Of a DNA stretch of 64,000 nucleotides, positions 1-12,465 are shown one piece after another; position 1 is the stretch's first letter, and every line of letters starts with the position of its first letter. The position numbers were made by a program, and so were the translations under genes. A model generated the notes under the pieces. That model made no database searches. It had not been told where the DNA came from and saw nothing but the letters and a program-made list of their open reading frames with translations. This DNA is from Shinisaurus crocodilurus. Taxonomy: Eukaryota; Chordata; Lepidosauria; Squamata; Shinisauridae. The stretch covers positions 1 through 64,000 of the forward strand of contig JAHFWL010000062.1 in the NCBI GenBank assembly GCA_021292165.1. Direction: 5' to 3'.

Positions 1-224
1 ACCCCCACCCCGTACTGCAGGCCCAACTTGGATCAGCATCTTAACACAAATGTGAAGACACATTTAACTTATAATTTGGCCCATAATGACCTACCAGGAG
101 AGTTTCAGAGAAAAGACAAAAGAAAATAAAGTGCTTAACAAATAAAAAGCACCATATAAATAATGAGGGTAATTGGTATGGAGAAGCAGGAAGACAAGGC
201 CAGAGTGGGTTGGGGGAAGGAACA

Positions 225-395
225 GGCCTGTGGCTTACGCTGGCTCAGCTTGTCTGAGTGTGGAAAGCTATGCAGGGTCAAGCCTGGTTATTACTTGGAT
301 GGGAGACCCCTCCTCTAGCTTCCTGCATTGAGCAGGGGGTTGGACTCGATAGCCTTGTAGGCTCCTTTCAACTCTATAATCTATGAAATCTATGA
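225..395 (+). repeat. 5S-rRNA-headed SINE with CR1-like tail, copy 1
   Basis: The head GGAAAGCTATGCAGGGTCAA then GCCTGGTTATTACTTGG and ATGGGAGACC copies the internal promoter part of 5S rRNA. The tail (GGGGGTTGGACTCGATAGCC, CTATGAAATCTATGAA) resembles CR1 3' ends. Confidence 0.8.
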
Positions 396-1924
396 ACACA
401 GCCATCCCAACCCTTACCAGATCCGTCTTAAAAATTTCAGAAACTTCTCCTACCCACTTCCAAGCTTGTCATGAGGACTAGAAAGCTTAGTGTACAATCT
501 CATGCACAATTACCTGGAAATAAGCCCCACTAAATATAGTGAGACTTGCTTACAAATAAACATGCATTAAAATTGCAGTTAGCTATGTAGCAGCCTCCAA
601 AGGGCTACCAGATTCAGCAGCACAGGCTAATATTCTACATTCCCTAGATCATTTTGGCCATTTGAACCCAATCTTCCTGAGGAGATTGGCTTCAATTAAA
701 ATATACTCATATCTATTCCTAAATGTGCAGGACAATCAAATCTGCCATGGAAGCATGATGAGCTTACAGTTCAGCTTCTCATGCCAGTAAATGTGGCAAC
801 AGCAAAACAATAGAAGGGGAAAAGCCGCCAAGACCAACTGAATATCAGGGGTGCGTGTGTGTGTTTGAAATATGGGATAATGCTAGTGTGGAAAAATTGC
901 TCATTAGCTTAAAGCTCCAAGTCTCCTTGGAATGTCTCTGTGGAGGAAGGGGGGCTGGCTGGCCCGCCACACCCCCACCCTTTCCTACTCCAAAGGAACC
1001 AAGACCCCTGAGATCTCAAGATACCAGATTGCAGTCTCAGATTTTTTATTTACTTGAACACCACTCACATGATATGTAGAGTACAGGAGAAGACTGATGA
1101 ATAACCCTCTTGAATAGATTAATATGCATTTATTTAGGTAAACAGAGATAGCAAGGGGAAGAATAACTGTTGAAGAAGGTAACAGAACAGTGGGAGTAAT
1201 TTGTTGTGTATGATCCACAATTATTCTGAATGTTTTAATGAAAACTGTTTAATGTATTTGTTGTTAATGTAATTCAGGTATTTTCCATGTATTTGTACCA
1301 ATTCTATTTATCTATCTTGGGTTATAACATAAAAATGAAAAGAAAAAGAGGGCAGGAGAGAATATGTTTCAGACCCATACAGCAGGAACTGAAATTCTGC
1401 CTGCAGCATCACAGAAAACAGAACAGCTCCACCTTCAACCCACTGCAAAAGAAAAAATCCATCTACAGAGCTCAAACTAACCAAGGGAATGAATTCCAGC
1501 AGCTGAAATGGCAATCCAGCAAGCCTACAGACTTATCCTCCTTATGCCCTCACTTCCACTACGCAGAACTTGGTCCCTGAAGCCTGGATACCAGATGTTT
1601 GCAGCTGCTTGTTTCTCCATGCAACGCCTCCTTTGGATCAAGCTGGCTGAGGAGGACTTGCCAAGGAACTGAATGTCATTTGCATCCTATTTGTTTTTAA
1701 AAACAGCTGGTAAAACCAGGCCAAGCAGGGCCTGCAAGGGGCCAGAGGTATGCATGAAAGAGGAACCAGATTAAAGTCAAATTCACAGAAGCAGCTTATA
1801 TAAGCAGAGTCCCGGGTACAATGAAGCTGAAGGGAGGCAACAACATATACCAAAATGAGAATGGGCTGCTGCTTAACCTCCATCATCTGATTTCTCATCA
1901 ACAAACATCTAGAAGAGCCACAGA

Positions 1925-2032
1925 ATTTGGATCAGTGGGAGCTGGGTGACCTTAGGCAAACCACTCTTCCTTCAGCCTCCCTTTTGCAATAGGAGGATGA
2001 TACTGGACTATCTTACAAAGCTGTTTTTTTAA
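1925..2032 (+). repeat. MIR-like SINE fragment
   Basis: GCTGGGTGACCTTAGGCAAA followed by CTTCCTTCAGCCTCC and GGAGGATGATACT matches the MIR core order. It is ancient and diverged. Confidence 0.6.
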
Positions 2033-2077
2033 AAAAGATTACTAATATGTGGAGCATTTTGAACACTTGAAATTTTA

Positions 2078-2210
2078 TTTACTTATTTATTTATTATATT
2101 TATACTCCGCCTTTTTTCCTGAAAGGAACCCAAGGCAGCTTACATAGTCCTCCTCCTCTCCATTTTATCCTCACAACAACCCTGTGAGGTAGGTTAGGCT
2201 GAATGTTATT
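2078..2210 (-). repeat. Sauria-type SINE tail fragment
   Basis: Reads in reverse as the Sauria 3' part (GGAACCCAAGGCAGCTTACA, CCTCACAACAACCCTGTGAG), preceded by the TTATTTATTTATT tail repeat. Confidence 0.75.
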
Positions 2211-3354
2211 TTTAAGTTACAAATGTTATTTTTAAGTTCTTGCAGGGAAAGAAAAGTAAATAGAAAATGCTTTTGAAACTAGATACAAACCAGGAGACGG
2301 GTAGAGAAGTGGACATACAACAAAATGTTGCAGTGTATCCTCACCCCCTAAGAGGAGTGCTCCTGTTCAGAACTCCTGTTCAGAACTCCAGCCAACCATG
2401 CCCCTCCTCCAGGACTCTAAAAGCTGTTAGGGACTCAAGCAGGACAATCCCCCTACTCCCCTGGTCCTGGTTTTCTATGTTATTTTTCCAACTGACATTC
2501 AACATTCCATGGCTCTGGGAGACCAGTGAACATGCTCAGTCTAAATTATGCCATTTTGGGGTAAGGGGTCTTTAGGTTCTCTTAAGGATTCCACAGAGAA
2601 TGGTCAGACCTTTGGTCCTCACAGAAATGCCAGTATGAGGATCACGCTGTCTTCCTTGTATTTCTTACTCCCATCTTCACTCACTCCATTCCACCAGCTT
2701 CATGTCTATGATAGGCCAGGAGACTTGGAAGGGGTTAAGAAAGCCTGGGAAGTGTCCTTGTCCAATAAGTTTTCAGTTAACTGAAAACAGATCTTGAGTG
2801 AATTCAAGGTCTCTTGGCCCACCACATCAACATGGTCTCAACAAATCCTGCCTTTCAGTGCCAGGAACTAGCAGCCACATAAGGCACTCTGGGGGAGAAA
2901 TTAGACATCCAGGAAGAGAATAATTTGCACACAAAGTTTGGAGGGTGCCTGCCACAGAACTGTCCTAAATCTTGTGGTATTCCTTAGCTAATGTTTCTAC
3001 CATGAACCACCAGTGAGTATTAGGTCCCTTGATTAGAAAGGTCCATTTACTTCTCAACGCAGTGGTAAATCTGTCTGGGCTGCCTGTACCACTTCAGACA
3101 GCAGATAGACACTCACATGATGGAATATTCCTCCATGCCAAAAAAAAGAAAGAAAAAGATTATCAGTTCAAATCCCAATAGCTCCTGATAGTCTATGCAA
3201 GCCAGGTTTTGATTTTAGACTTTTACATCCCAGCACGATTCTTTTACTACTAGAGTTGAATGAATACTAGTAATGGATCAGTTAAGGCCCACTGGCTAGT
3301 AAATATAAGGTGCTGGAAGGAACAATGTCAAGGCTTAGATTAACATACCTCATA

Positions 3355-3603
3355 CAGTAATACCTTGGATTGCAAGCATAATTCGTTCCAGAACCGTGCT
3401 TGTAATTCAAAACACTCTTATATCAAAGCGAGTCTCTGGTGGGCGAAAGCAGGGCTGATTTCGGCCCGCTACGCCCGCTCGAGGCGAGCGGTTACATCCC
3501 TAGACTTGTCTTGCTCGTTTATCAAGTCAAAATTTTTAAATTTTTTTTGCTTGTCTTGCAAAATGCTCTCAGACCAAGTTACTTGCAATCCAAGGTATTA
3601 CTG
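3355..3603. mobile_element. Tc1/mariner-type MITE, copy 1 (249 bp)
   Basis: The inverted ends CAGTAATACCTTGGATTGCA and TGCAATCCAAGGTATTACTG are flanked by TA dinucleotides, the signature of Tc1/mariner insertion. No transposase remains. Confidence 0.85.
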
Positions 3604-4564
3604 TAATTGCTAACCAACACTATCTTGCACTGCCATGTGTGTGTTAAATGTGCTCTTTCAGGCATCAGACAGATCCAAGAGCACCCCCAATCCACATTCC
3701 AACTCCTTCAGAGGGAGTGCAACCTCATCCAGAGCAGGCAAACAGCCCAATTCCCAAACCTCGGAACCACCCGCCCATAGGGTCTCTGTCTTATGAGGAT
3801 TCAGCTTCAGTTAGTGGCCAGTATCTGCCTCTTCCCCACCATTGTCATTTTTTTTAGCTTTTTCCTCATTCCATTTTAGCCTAATTTTATTTAGCAGAGG
3901 AGTGGATGTAGTTGTTGTTCTTTCTAAACTCCTTTGGAGATAGTACACGTGTTGTTGGGGTTGGATATTTTCATCAAAATTTACCACAGCTGAATGTACT
4001 TATATCTATGCTCTGCCTTTAGGGTAAATTTCTCCTATAGTTTCTCAAATGGGAAGAGAAAATACAACGAAGTCATTAGCAAATGGAGCTCTTCCAGTGT
4101 GGAATTTCTCAGATTTTTTGGACCTCACTGTCACAGGACAGAGCATAACCAAGAGTGTCATGAAGTTCCAAAAGACTGCGAGGGGAATACCAGTAGCTAT
4201 TTAGATGGTCAAGGGCACACAAAACCATCTCTTCCAGCACAGGATGCCCCAAAGCATTACCCAAGGGCCTGACCCGGTAAAAAACCCAGAGTCCCTGAAG
4301 ATCATCAACAAAGAAGCTGGAAGTGATCTAGTAAGGATGGGAGTTGGCTACTTCACTGGTGTGTATGTAGGGAGGAGGCGAGGGCGTCTCGGAATAAGAG
4401 GAGGTGGCTAAGAAATTGCCCCATTTCCAAATACCACCAATTTGAAACTGTCACACACAACACGAGGCCCTAACTATGGCAGTCTTTTCCTTTTTTCTGC
4501 TTTCCCCTCCCCACCGAAATAGACACACATTCCACCTAAAAGGTCAATCCTCTCAGGTTCTTAC

Positions 4565-4752
4565 CCTCGCCTTTGGGTTAGCGATGTTAGTGGCTGGGCC
4601 TGCGGAGCAAGGAGGCGTTTCCGGAACGGATCCATCATGGCCAGTGGCATTCCAGGTCTCAGTGGAGAAGCTGTTCCATAAGAAGGCCCTGAGGGGGATC
4701 CCACTTGCAATCCTGTCATGGGCATCCGGCCGCCAGGCAGCATCCCGGGGCG
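4565..4752 (-). CDS. SMARCD2: SMARCD2 coding exon 2
   Basis: This 188 bp exon encodes about 62 residues. It starts RPGMLPGGRMPM, contains LQVGSPSGPSYG and MMDPFRKRLLAPQAQP, and ends TQRRG. These blocks are diagnostic of SMARCD2 rather than SMARCD1 or SMARCD3. The acceptor is TTTCTTTCTTGCCAG ending at 4753 (phase 0), and the donor is GTAAG starting at 4564 (phase 2). It joins exon 1 in frame across an 18.2 kb intron. The next exon, expected to begin the conserved KRRKMADK block, was not found between 1 and 4564 and so lies left of the window. The SWIB domain of the protein is also outside. Confidence 0.92.
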
Positions 4753-6085
4753 CTGGCAAGAAAGAACAAAAGGCAATCTAGCTAACCAGGCCATGCACCC
4801 ACCAGGAGCTCCCTGGCAGCGGCCTGGCTGAAGTCACTTTGCTTCCCACCGCAGGGCAAAGTGCAACAGACAAATCCACATTAAGAACTGAAGCTGTTTA
4901 ATGGTCTTCCAAAGATATCCTCTAAAAACTGTGATAAAAAATTCCTTTAAAAAAATCAATTTGGACACAGATAGATCCTTTTAAAAAGGAATATAACATT
5001 ATGCAACCAAGAAACAAAACCAATCTTTTCCACAAACACTCACAAATCCATTTTAATACACCAAATTTACTCCACACATACTCAAGTCATAAATGAATGT
5101 TAAAACTACTAAATTTTAAAACACACTCACAAATCATGCCATAGATTGTGCAACCAAGAAATAGATAAGTAATGATTGTGGAGAAGCCATTTGGGAATGA
5201 TTTTGGAAGCAAGCAAGCAGCACACACTTTTTTCTGCCAAGCAACAGGAAAACACCCCATGCCAGGAAACCAGACAGTGGGAAACACTGAATTTAGAAGA
5301 AAGCAGTGTACACATGTATTTTTTGCCACACCTGAGGAAAAAATTCCTTTTTAATGTGGCCACTTGTGGGAAATATATATTTTGGGTTTTGGGGGGGGGA
5401 TCAATTATTTTGGCCACGGACAGATTTTTAACTTAAAAAAAAAAAAGATGAATTGGCCAGCAACAGAAAAACAGGGTTACAAAAAATTACCACACAACTT
5501 GCCATCATACCCATCTGTGCATCTATAAGAGGGATAGGAGCCTTACCCTGGGTTAAAAGTAAGACAAGCTCAGCTGCATCCTTCCTTTGGCTACGTTTAT
5601 TTTATTTATTATTTTACTGACATAATAAATGAGTGACTACATCACTCTGATGCATAGGAAAGAGGAAGCAGGCTCTCTCCTCAACTCAGTTGCTAGCCGA
5701 ATTTAGTGGCCCACAAGGATGATGGGGCAAAGATGATCCTCCACTGCAAGGATGGGTAACCTTTTTCTCCCTCGTGGGTCATCTGTCAGAGACTACATGT
5801 CAGTGGTGGGTGCTACTGAAGCTGGTGGTGGGCAGGGGCAGGGCCAAAAGCAGGCGGGTCACCCCTTTTCTTGTTCTGACAACTTCTTCTCTCCCTCCCT
5901 CTTCTTTCCTGCACAGCAAGACAGTTGCAGCTTGCCAACCCTGCTCTTCAGGGAGGGACTGGAGTACAGTGGGTAGAGTACATGCTTTGCATGCAGAAGG
6001 TGTCAGGTTCAATTCCTAGCATCTCCAGGCAGGGCTGGAAAAACTCCTCCCTGAAACCCTGGAGAGCTGCTACCAGTCAGCAAGC

Positions 6086-6419
6086 AGGTTCACACAACTA
6101 GGGAAAGAAGCGTCTTTTCCCCGCCCCATGCATGCTGGTCGCACACCGCCTCATTTCCATAATTACCCACGCTGTGCGCTGGTTGCCGCGTCATGCAAAC
6201 CCAGCAAGGGTGGCTTCCACACCACCCCAGAACCCTAGAACAAACCATGGTTTGCGGGGTGGTTCGGAAGCCACCCCTGCCACCCGCCCTTGCCAGTTTC
6301 GGACAACACAGCAACCCCCATGCAGGTAATTATGGAAACGAGGCAGCGCGCGACGAGCACATGCGGGACAGGGGAAAGAAGCCAAGGTGGGGGGGTTTCT
6401 TCCCCGATTGTGCGAACCT
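6086..6419. mobile_element. Foldback element, about 334 bp
   Basis: The left end AGGTTCACACAACTAGGGAA pairs with the right end TTCTTCCCCGATTGTGCGAACCT, and inner arms (GGTGGCTTCC / GGAAGCCACC, ACCATGGTTTG) continue the pairing. There is no ORF of interest. It belongs to the AACCATGGTT-rich group also seen at 16.4, 17.9, 25.1 and 31.2 kb. Confidence 0.7.
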
Positions 6420-6649
6420 GGCCACTGCCAACAATATTGGGCTAGACGGACCACTGGTCTGACTCTGTATAAGGCAGCTTCCTGTGTTCCTCTATTTAGG
6501 AAGGGCCACCCTAGTCCTCCAGATGTGCTTATACCTGCTACAGTTATAAATAGCAACTTCAACTGATGTTCTAACTCACATTTAAGGACATCAAATTAAC
6601 TTGTTCTGATTAGAGTAAAACAACACTTCTGTTTAACAATGGGTTAGTG

Positions 6650-6785
6650 CAGTGTTCTCCAAGCTTGGGTCCCCAGATGTCTTTGGCCTACAACTCCCAG
6701 CATGCCTCAGCCAGCTACTGCTGGCTGGGGCATGCTGGGAGTTGTAGGCCAAAGACATCTGGGGACCCAAGCTTGGAGAACACTG
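6650..6785. mobile_element. Foldback MITE family A, copy 1
   Basis: A near-perfect 136 bp palindrome with ends CAGTGTTCTCCAA and TTGGAGAACACTG, flanked by a perfect 8 bp duplication GGTTAGTG (6642-6649, 6786-6793). The 8 bp duplication assigns it to the hAT superfamily. ORFs across it are by-products of the palindrome. Confidence 0.93.
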
Positions 6786-7829
6786 GGTTAGTGGATGGCA
6801 GAGCCCTCTCCCTCAGTTTCAAGCAGCATCTTGGGAGAAAAAGAGCAACACGTTTCCTTTTCTTGACTGCACTTAGCAAAGCCTTCCCTATCGATACACA
6901 CACACCCTCGCACTTTCCACCACCACCACCACCACCACTGTAAGAACAGAAACATGGAACAGGAACCAAAACCAAAGACAAACCGCAGGCAAGATCCTCC
7001 CTTTGCCTATCAGTGAGATTGTTCCACTTGCACAATAGGGTCCCCATCTGCAAAAACTTTTATAGGTTTCAGCTGCCTAGCCACTCCCGTTGAACTCCTG
7101 GAGAGGGATTGCCGACTGTAGTAACGGTGCATAAAATGATACTACCAGGAGCCCCTGCATGTTATACAAGTCAAAGAGCTGGATCAAATCAAGGTGTTTG
7201 TTCCCAACTCTGAACCATCCAGCGCCCCAGGCAAAAACCCAATTCCTTACCACCACTACCACTAGGTGATTATAGATTGATTCTGGACTCAATAAATCAA
7301 AGACTGTTTCTAGAAATTATTTATTTCAGCACATGTATGCCACCTTTCAGGGCAAGGCAGCTCACAACATACTGAAAACACAGAAACAGTTATGTGTGGA
7401 GCACTAAAATACCTATTAAAAGAAGCTTGTAACAGAAAAGTCTTCAATGCTAATGTAATAGCCGGTGAGACAGAGCTTTCTCACTTCCTGCTGCACTGAG
7501 GTAAAATACGTACATCTCTTTAGTACCCACGCTCCAGCGAGGGGGTTCTACAGGGTGGGTGGGTGGCAGGTGTTTGTAGCAACGTTTCCACTCCTGACGC
7601 TGACACTGCATCCAGAAAAAGAGAGACAGCCTCGCTACCATTTTGAAAGAGGCACCCTCTGTTTCTCTGTGCCACCATGGGCTTTTAAAATTGTAACACC
7701 TGTGAGAAGACTACACTAGGGGTTTCCCCAGCTGGTAATCAGAATTACATTATTAGTTATCACTGGCAACCATATTTGTGGATCCCTCTGGCACTTTCCT
7801 CATCAAAATCTGGAGCACTTGAGCTTTGT

Positions 7830-7831
<2 letters not shown>

Positions 7832-7860
<29 letters not shown>

Positions 7861-7861
7861 T
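7832..7861. repeat. AC microsatellite
   Basis: An uninterrupted ACACAC run of 30 bp. Confidence 0.95.
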
Positions 7862-8377
7862 CGCCTGCCTATGGGCCAATTAACATATCCACCCTCTAGC
7901 ATGTCATTTTTCCAGCCACAGCAGCCAGTCAGTCTCTGCTAGAATACACTCGATGGTTTTCATGAGGGCTCATTCCATAGGTTTGGACAGGCTACTGCTT
8001 ACATACCTACTAGACTACTTGCTTAACCCCTTCCTTCCTCTCATTAGCTTTAGAAGGATCTTTGCCCTTTCAACACTGCAAAGCTAGTGGGAAAGGAACA
8101 TTCTTTCTTTCCCTTCCACATCTGCATGCTGCACCCTGCCTAGGATTGCCAAGTGGTTAAAGAGCAGCCTTGAAGCAGAGGTGGAAGCAAAATACTGCCT
8201 CTTATCTGTGCATTTGGACAGGTTAGCCTAGTCTTCCTATACAAAGCTTTCGTGGTGGAATCAAGAGCCTTGACCTGCCCACTCTTTCCACCCAGTATTC
8301 CAGGGAGCCACTTCTCCAAGGAATAGGACCAGGCTGATTACTAAACAAGATTCTTCACTGTTAATAGTTCTATGCTT

Positions 8378-8600
8378 ATAGAATCATAGAAAAGTAGAGT
8401 TGGAAGGGGCCTATAAGACCATCGAGTCCAACCCCCTGCTCAGTGCAGGAATCCAGGTCAAAGCATCCCTGACAGACGGCCGTCCAGCTTCACCTTGAAT
8501 GCCTCCAGAGTGGGAGTATCTGTATCTGTGTAGTAGGAAGGATTCCTCCCACTACTAGAACCCATTATCAAGAGAAACTGCATTCCAACATTTCTCCAGT
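8378..8600 (-). repeat. CR1 3' end fragment
   Basis: ATAGAATCATAGAAAAGTAG followed by GTTGGAAGGGGCCTATAAG and CCAACCCCCTGCTCAGTGCA is the reversed CR1 3' UTR, nearly the same as 43126-43290. Confidence 0.85.
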
Positions 8601-11330
8601 CCATATAATTATTAAAGGCTCATGACTGAACCAGGCAACCCAAAGTCTAATGGTGGCTGCGAATTTGACTGGAGAATTGTATGTTGGGATTTGGCATCTT
8701 TCACAGCTATCCTCAGCTCAGGTTACATATGTACAGAGCTGGTTTATGAAGTCCTTGAGGGGCACTAGGTTGCTGATAGGCATGTGTGTGCACACACACA
8801 CACCCGTTTCAGAAGGGATTTGCACTCCCTTGCCCTGTGGGATCTGAAACAAGCTCCTGCTGCCAAGGAACTGATGCAGCTGCCAAAGCAACCAAGCCAG
8901 CAGGGCAACATTTCAGCCCTCCCCAACAGGCCCAGGCATTGCCTCTAATTCACTGCCACTCCCACAGAGAACACAGGCAAAGGGGGTTGGGCAGCACAAC
9001 ACAAGCTCAACAGTGAAAGGATTGCCCACAGCAGTGAATAATGGAGAGAAAGCAATTCAGAAGAGTTGTGAGCATGAAGAAGGGTAGAAGAAAAGGGGTA
9101 CACAAAAACACTGGAGGAAATGGGTACGTTAGCCCACAGAAACAATGATGCACGTAGATATATTGGCTGTTTTCAAACATCTGAAAAGTTGTCAAACAGA
9201 AAAGAACCACAGTTCACCAAATTGCACCTCAGCCGTCAACTCAGTCTGTGGTCAAACAAACCATGCTCTCTCAGCCTCAGCTGCCCTCCTCCTTCAATCT
9301 GCAATATGTGATAATGAGAATTACCAAGGTAACACGGGACAGCTGCTTTGAATACTCAAGATATATAAATGTGCTATATAAATGCTGAATATTATCCACA
9401 AGCGGCAATGGATGTAAACTCCCAGACCAAAACTTAGGATACACTTCCAGACACAAGGCCAGCAGGTTAGTCATGGAATAAATTGCCTAGAAAGGTTGTG
9501 GAATCTTTCCTTGCAGATTTTCTAAGCGGAGATTGGGCATGTGACTGTTACAATGGTTTAGGTATGGCCAGAATTAAACTAGATGACCTGCAGCATACAT
9601 CCAGGTCTATGAATCTGGACCAAGTCATTTGTGGTTAGGTTTAGTGAGAGCCTTCTCTCCTACCCTGTCTTCCCCTTTTCCTCTAATCAATTCATATATA
9701 TCCTGGGCCAAAGTGTTTGGCTGAGGAAAAGGATACGGTGCAGTTATTGTCAGCATAATGAAGCAATCTTCATTGCTTGGTTGTGCCATTTTACCTGGGA
9801 GGTTCTCTCTCTTCACACACACCCCATGAGCCCCATTCTCTCTTATTGTTCCAAATATCGCCTACATTCATATAACTAAAAGCAAATGGAACCTTTGTAG
9901 GAATCATTCATGAGTAGATGCCTTTTCTACTATCCACACATTTAAGAGTAAGTTCCCCAGTCTTCTACACAAGGGTCATGTACTGTGGAATCCTGCTGAT
10001 CTTCCAGATAATCCTGCTGATCTCCCAGATTTCCCCACTGATAAGACAATTTCCTGGGAAATTGTTTTGTCATGGTCAAGATTTCACACATTGCATTTTT
10101 AAGGACACACACAAGATATTTAAATGTACAGCTAAAGTCTCAATGTGACAAGTATATGTTTGCAAACACCTGTATCATACAGGTATGCTGACTAAGTGTA
10201 CAGTACACTGTAGCAAACTCTGTGTAGTGTGTAAAATGGCATCAATTGCCATAACTGAGGAAATATTTCCCCAGGCCAAACTGATTAGTAAAATTGATTA
10301 TAAATCACATGTGGATGCACATGTACATTCTCCAGCAATGTGTGGCTTATTTCATCTGCTTGAAACATTTGCAGTGCAATTGTTTTCTCCTTAAGAATGG
10401 GCAAGTTGATACATAGCAAGCTGATGTGTGCGGATGGTTCTACCTTGTAGTTGAATCTGATGGCCTCCTAGCCCTATGATTTTATGGGCTTCGAATCATG
10501 CTGCACACCAGCTTTGATGGAGGTGATTAAACATCTGCCTAACTGATAGTTATTGCTCAGATCCACACACTTCACTCAAGGGGCAGTCTTAAGTTACATG
10601 CTCACCTGTGGCCTATTTTTTCTTGCCCCAAGAGGAACACTCAATTCAGACAGGTGGAAGCCTCAATTGCCACCACCTTCTCTCCAAGGAATTACACAAC
10701 CATCTGCAGTTTTAGAAAATCTGCTAATTTCTTTATACACCATTCTGTTTACAACAAATGCTTTAGGATCATTTTACTGGCTTAGAAGAATACTGTCCTC
10801 CCTGGCCCCTTCCTGGTTACAGAATCATAGGGCCGCAAGTGACCTAAAAGTCAAGAAGTCCACCTACTCCTGTGTAAAATCACAAAGAAAAATACCATCT
10901 TAAGCTAGCATGTGAAATGACACAGATGGTGCTGCTACTGTGTATAGTATTTGTAAAGTACTGGCTAAATGGAAAGCAGAAAAGACTGGATCCAGAGGGC
11001 AAACAATTAAAAAAAACAGCCCTATTTTCTGGGGACAGTCTATTTTCTGTCCCTATCCCTGGGAAGGCAAGCCCCTTATTTTGGATGTTGGAGATGCCTT
11101 TTAAAGATTTCTAGAGTGCACATACACGATAGAGTTCTTCCGTTCTTTCTCCCTCCAGTCTCTAGAAGTTAAATCGAAGTGGAAAGGGACGTACCAGTAA
11201 ATGCTTCTTGATTAGTGCACATGCATGTAAATGCATGCACATGGACACAAAATTCAGAACTGCCTTTTCAATACCCACAATACTTATCCAGATAGTAAAT
11301 GCTGCTAGATGTGCCTGAATTGCAGCTGTT

Positions 11331-11720
11331 TATTTATTGTACTTCTAGATCGCCCATCTAGCTGGAACCCGGCTACTCTGGGCAATGTACAATGTGAAAT
11401 AAAACAAGCAGAGTAAAATACATTTAAAACAGTATAAAATTTTAAATTCCTAACCCACCCCACAACAGAAAATGAAACAGAGCAGAATAAAATACAGTAT
11501 AAAATCTTAAAGTCCTAGCCCACCCCATATTCCCGCCTGAAAAGCCATGTTTTTAATAAAAGGAGGGGGCATGGCGGAGGTCACTGGGGAGAGAGTTCCA
11601 CAGTTTGGGGGCTGCCACAGAAAAGGCCCTCTTCCTAGTACCCACCAGCCTGGCTGCTCTGGCTGACGGGACAAGGAGAAGGCCATCCGTGGAAGATCTT
11701 GTTGAGCAGCCTACTTGATG
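11331..11720 (-). repeat. LINE 3' end, related to 24410-24780
   Basis: The reverse complement of the 24.5 kb piece: shared blocks include GGGGGCTGCCACAGAAAAGG, GGCGGAGGTCACTGGGGAGA and GCCCATCTAGC. It is adjacent to another LINE tail at 11721. Confidence 0.7.
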
Positions 11721-12465
11721 TTTTATTTATTTATTTATTTATTTAATACACTTTTATACCGCCCAATAGCCGAAGCTCTCTGGGCGGTTTACAATAGTTA
11801 AAATCATAAAATACAATATAAAATATAAAATTTAAAACGACAGATTAAAAACAAACAGCAGAGCTAGCAGCAGTTACAATAACGGAATTAAAAACAATTA
11901 CAAGATTAAAATGATTAAAATGCCTGGGAGAACAGAAAGGTCTTCACCTGGTGCCGGAAAGAATACAAAGTAGGCGCCAGGCGAAACTCTTTGGGGAGCT
12001 CATTCCATAACTGGAGATGTTACTGGAGATGCTCCTTGAGATAAACTGGGCCAGAGCCGTATAGGGTTTTAAAGGTCAAAACCAACACCTTGAATTCAGC
12101 TTGGCAAACAACTGGTAGCCAGTGCAGCTCCTTGAGCACCGGAGTGATGTGATCATGTTGGCGACTGCCTTTAACGAGGTGAGCCCCGCGTTCTGTACCA
12201 GCTGTAGCTTCTGAACTGTCTTCCAGGGTAACCCCACATAGAGTGCATTACAGTAGTCTAGGCGAGAGGAGACCAAGGCATGCACCACTGATGAGAGCAG
12301 ATGATTAGGAAGGTAGGGGTGCAACTGTCATATCAGATGGAGTTGATACAGTGCCACCAGGCTCACAGCTGAGCCTCCATGGACAGCTGAGAGTCTAAAA
12401 TGACCCCCAAGCTGCGGACCTGGTCCTTCAGGGGTAGATGTACCCCATTCAGCTCTGTTGGAAGA
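11721..12465 (-). mobile_element. L2-like LINE 3' portion
   Basis: A TTTATTTATTTATTTATT tail at the left is followed rightward by coding sequence in reverse. At 12076-12324 the minus strand encodes VHALVSSRLDYCNALYVGLP and TVQKLQLVQNA, the conserved end of L2-type RTs. The frame is degraded on both sides. Confidence 0.8.

Larger units (their letters stand above)
1..4564 (-). other. SMARCD2: SMARCD2 intron 2 (partial)
   Basis: Everything left of the exon 2 donor should be SMARCD2 intron 2, since no exon 3 is visible. Recognisable content is a 5S-headed SINE near 225-395, an MIR piece at about 1925-2032, a Sauria SINE tail at 2078-2210 and a mariner-type MITE at 3355-3603. The stretches 396-1924, 2211-3354 and 3604-4564 show only short chance ORFs and no recognised gene or repeat. 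Confidence 0.6.

Noticed and set aside
225..395. Functional 5S rRNA gene
   Set aside because: Only the internal promoter part resembles 5S rRNA. It is diverged, fused to a CR1-like tail and dispersed in many copies, so it is a SINE.
4565..4752. SMARCD1 or SMARCD3 instead of SMARCD2
   Set aside because: MDPFRKRLLAPQAQP and LQVG are specific to SMARCD2; SMARCD1 has a different block at this position.
6647..6943. Recurrent ORFs reading GLQLPACPSQ or LAYNSQHAPAS
   Set aside because: They translate the family A palindrome in either direction and recur at each MITE copy.
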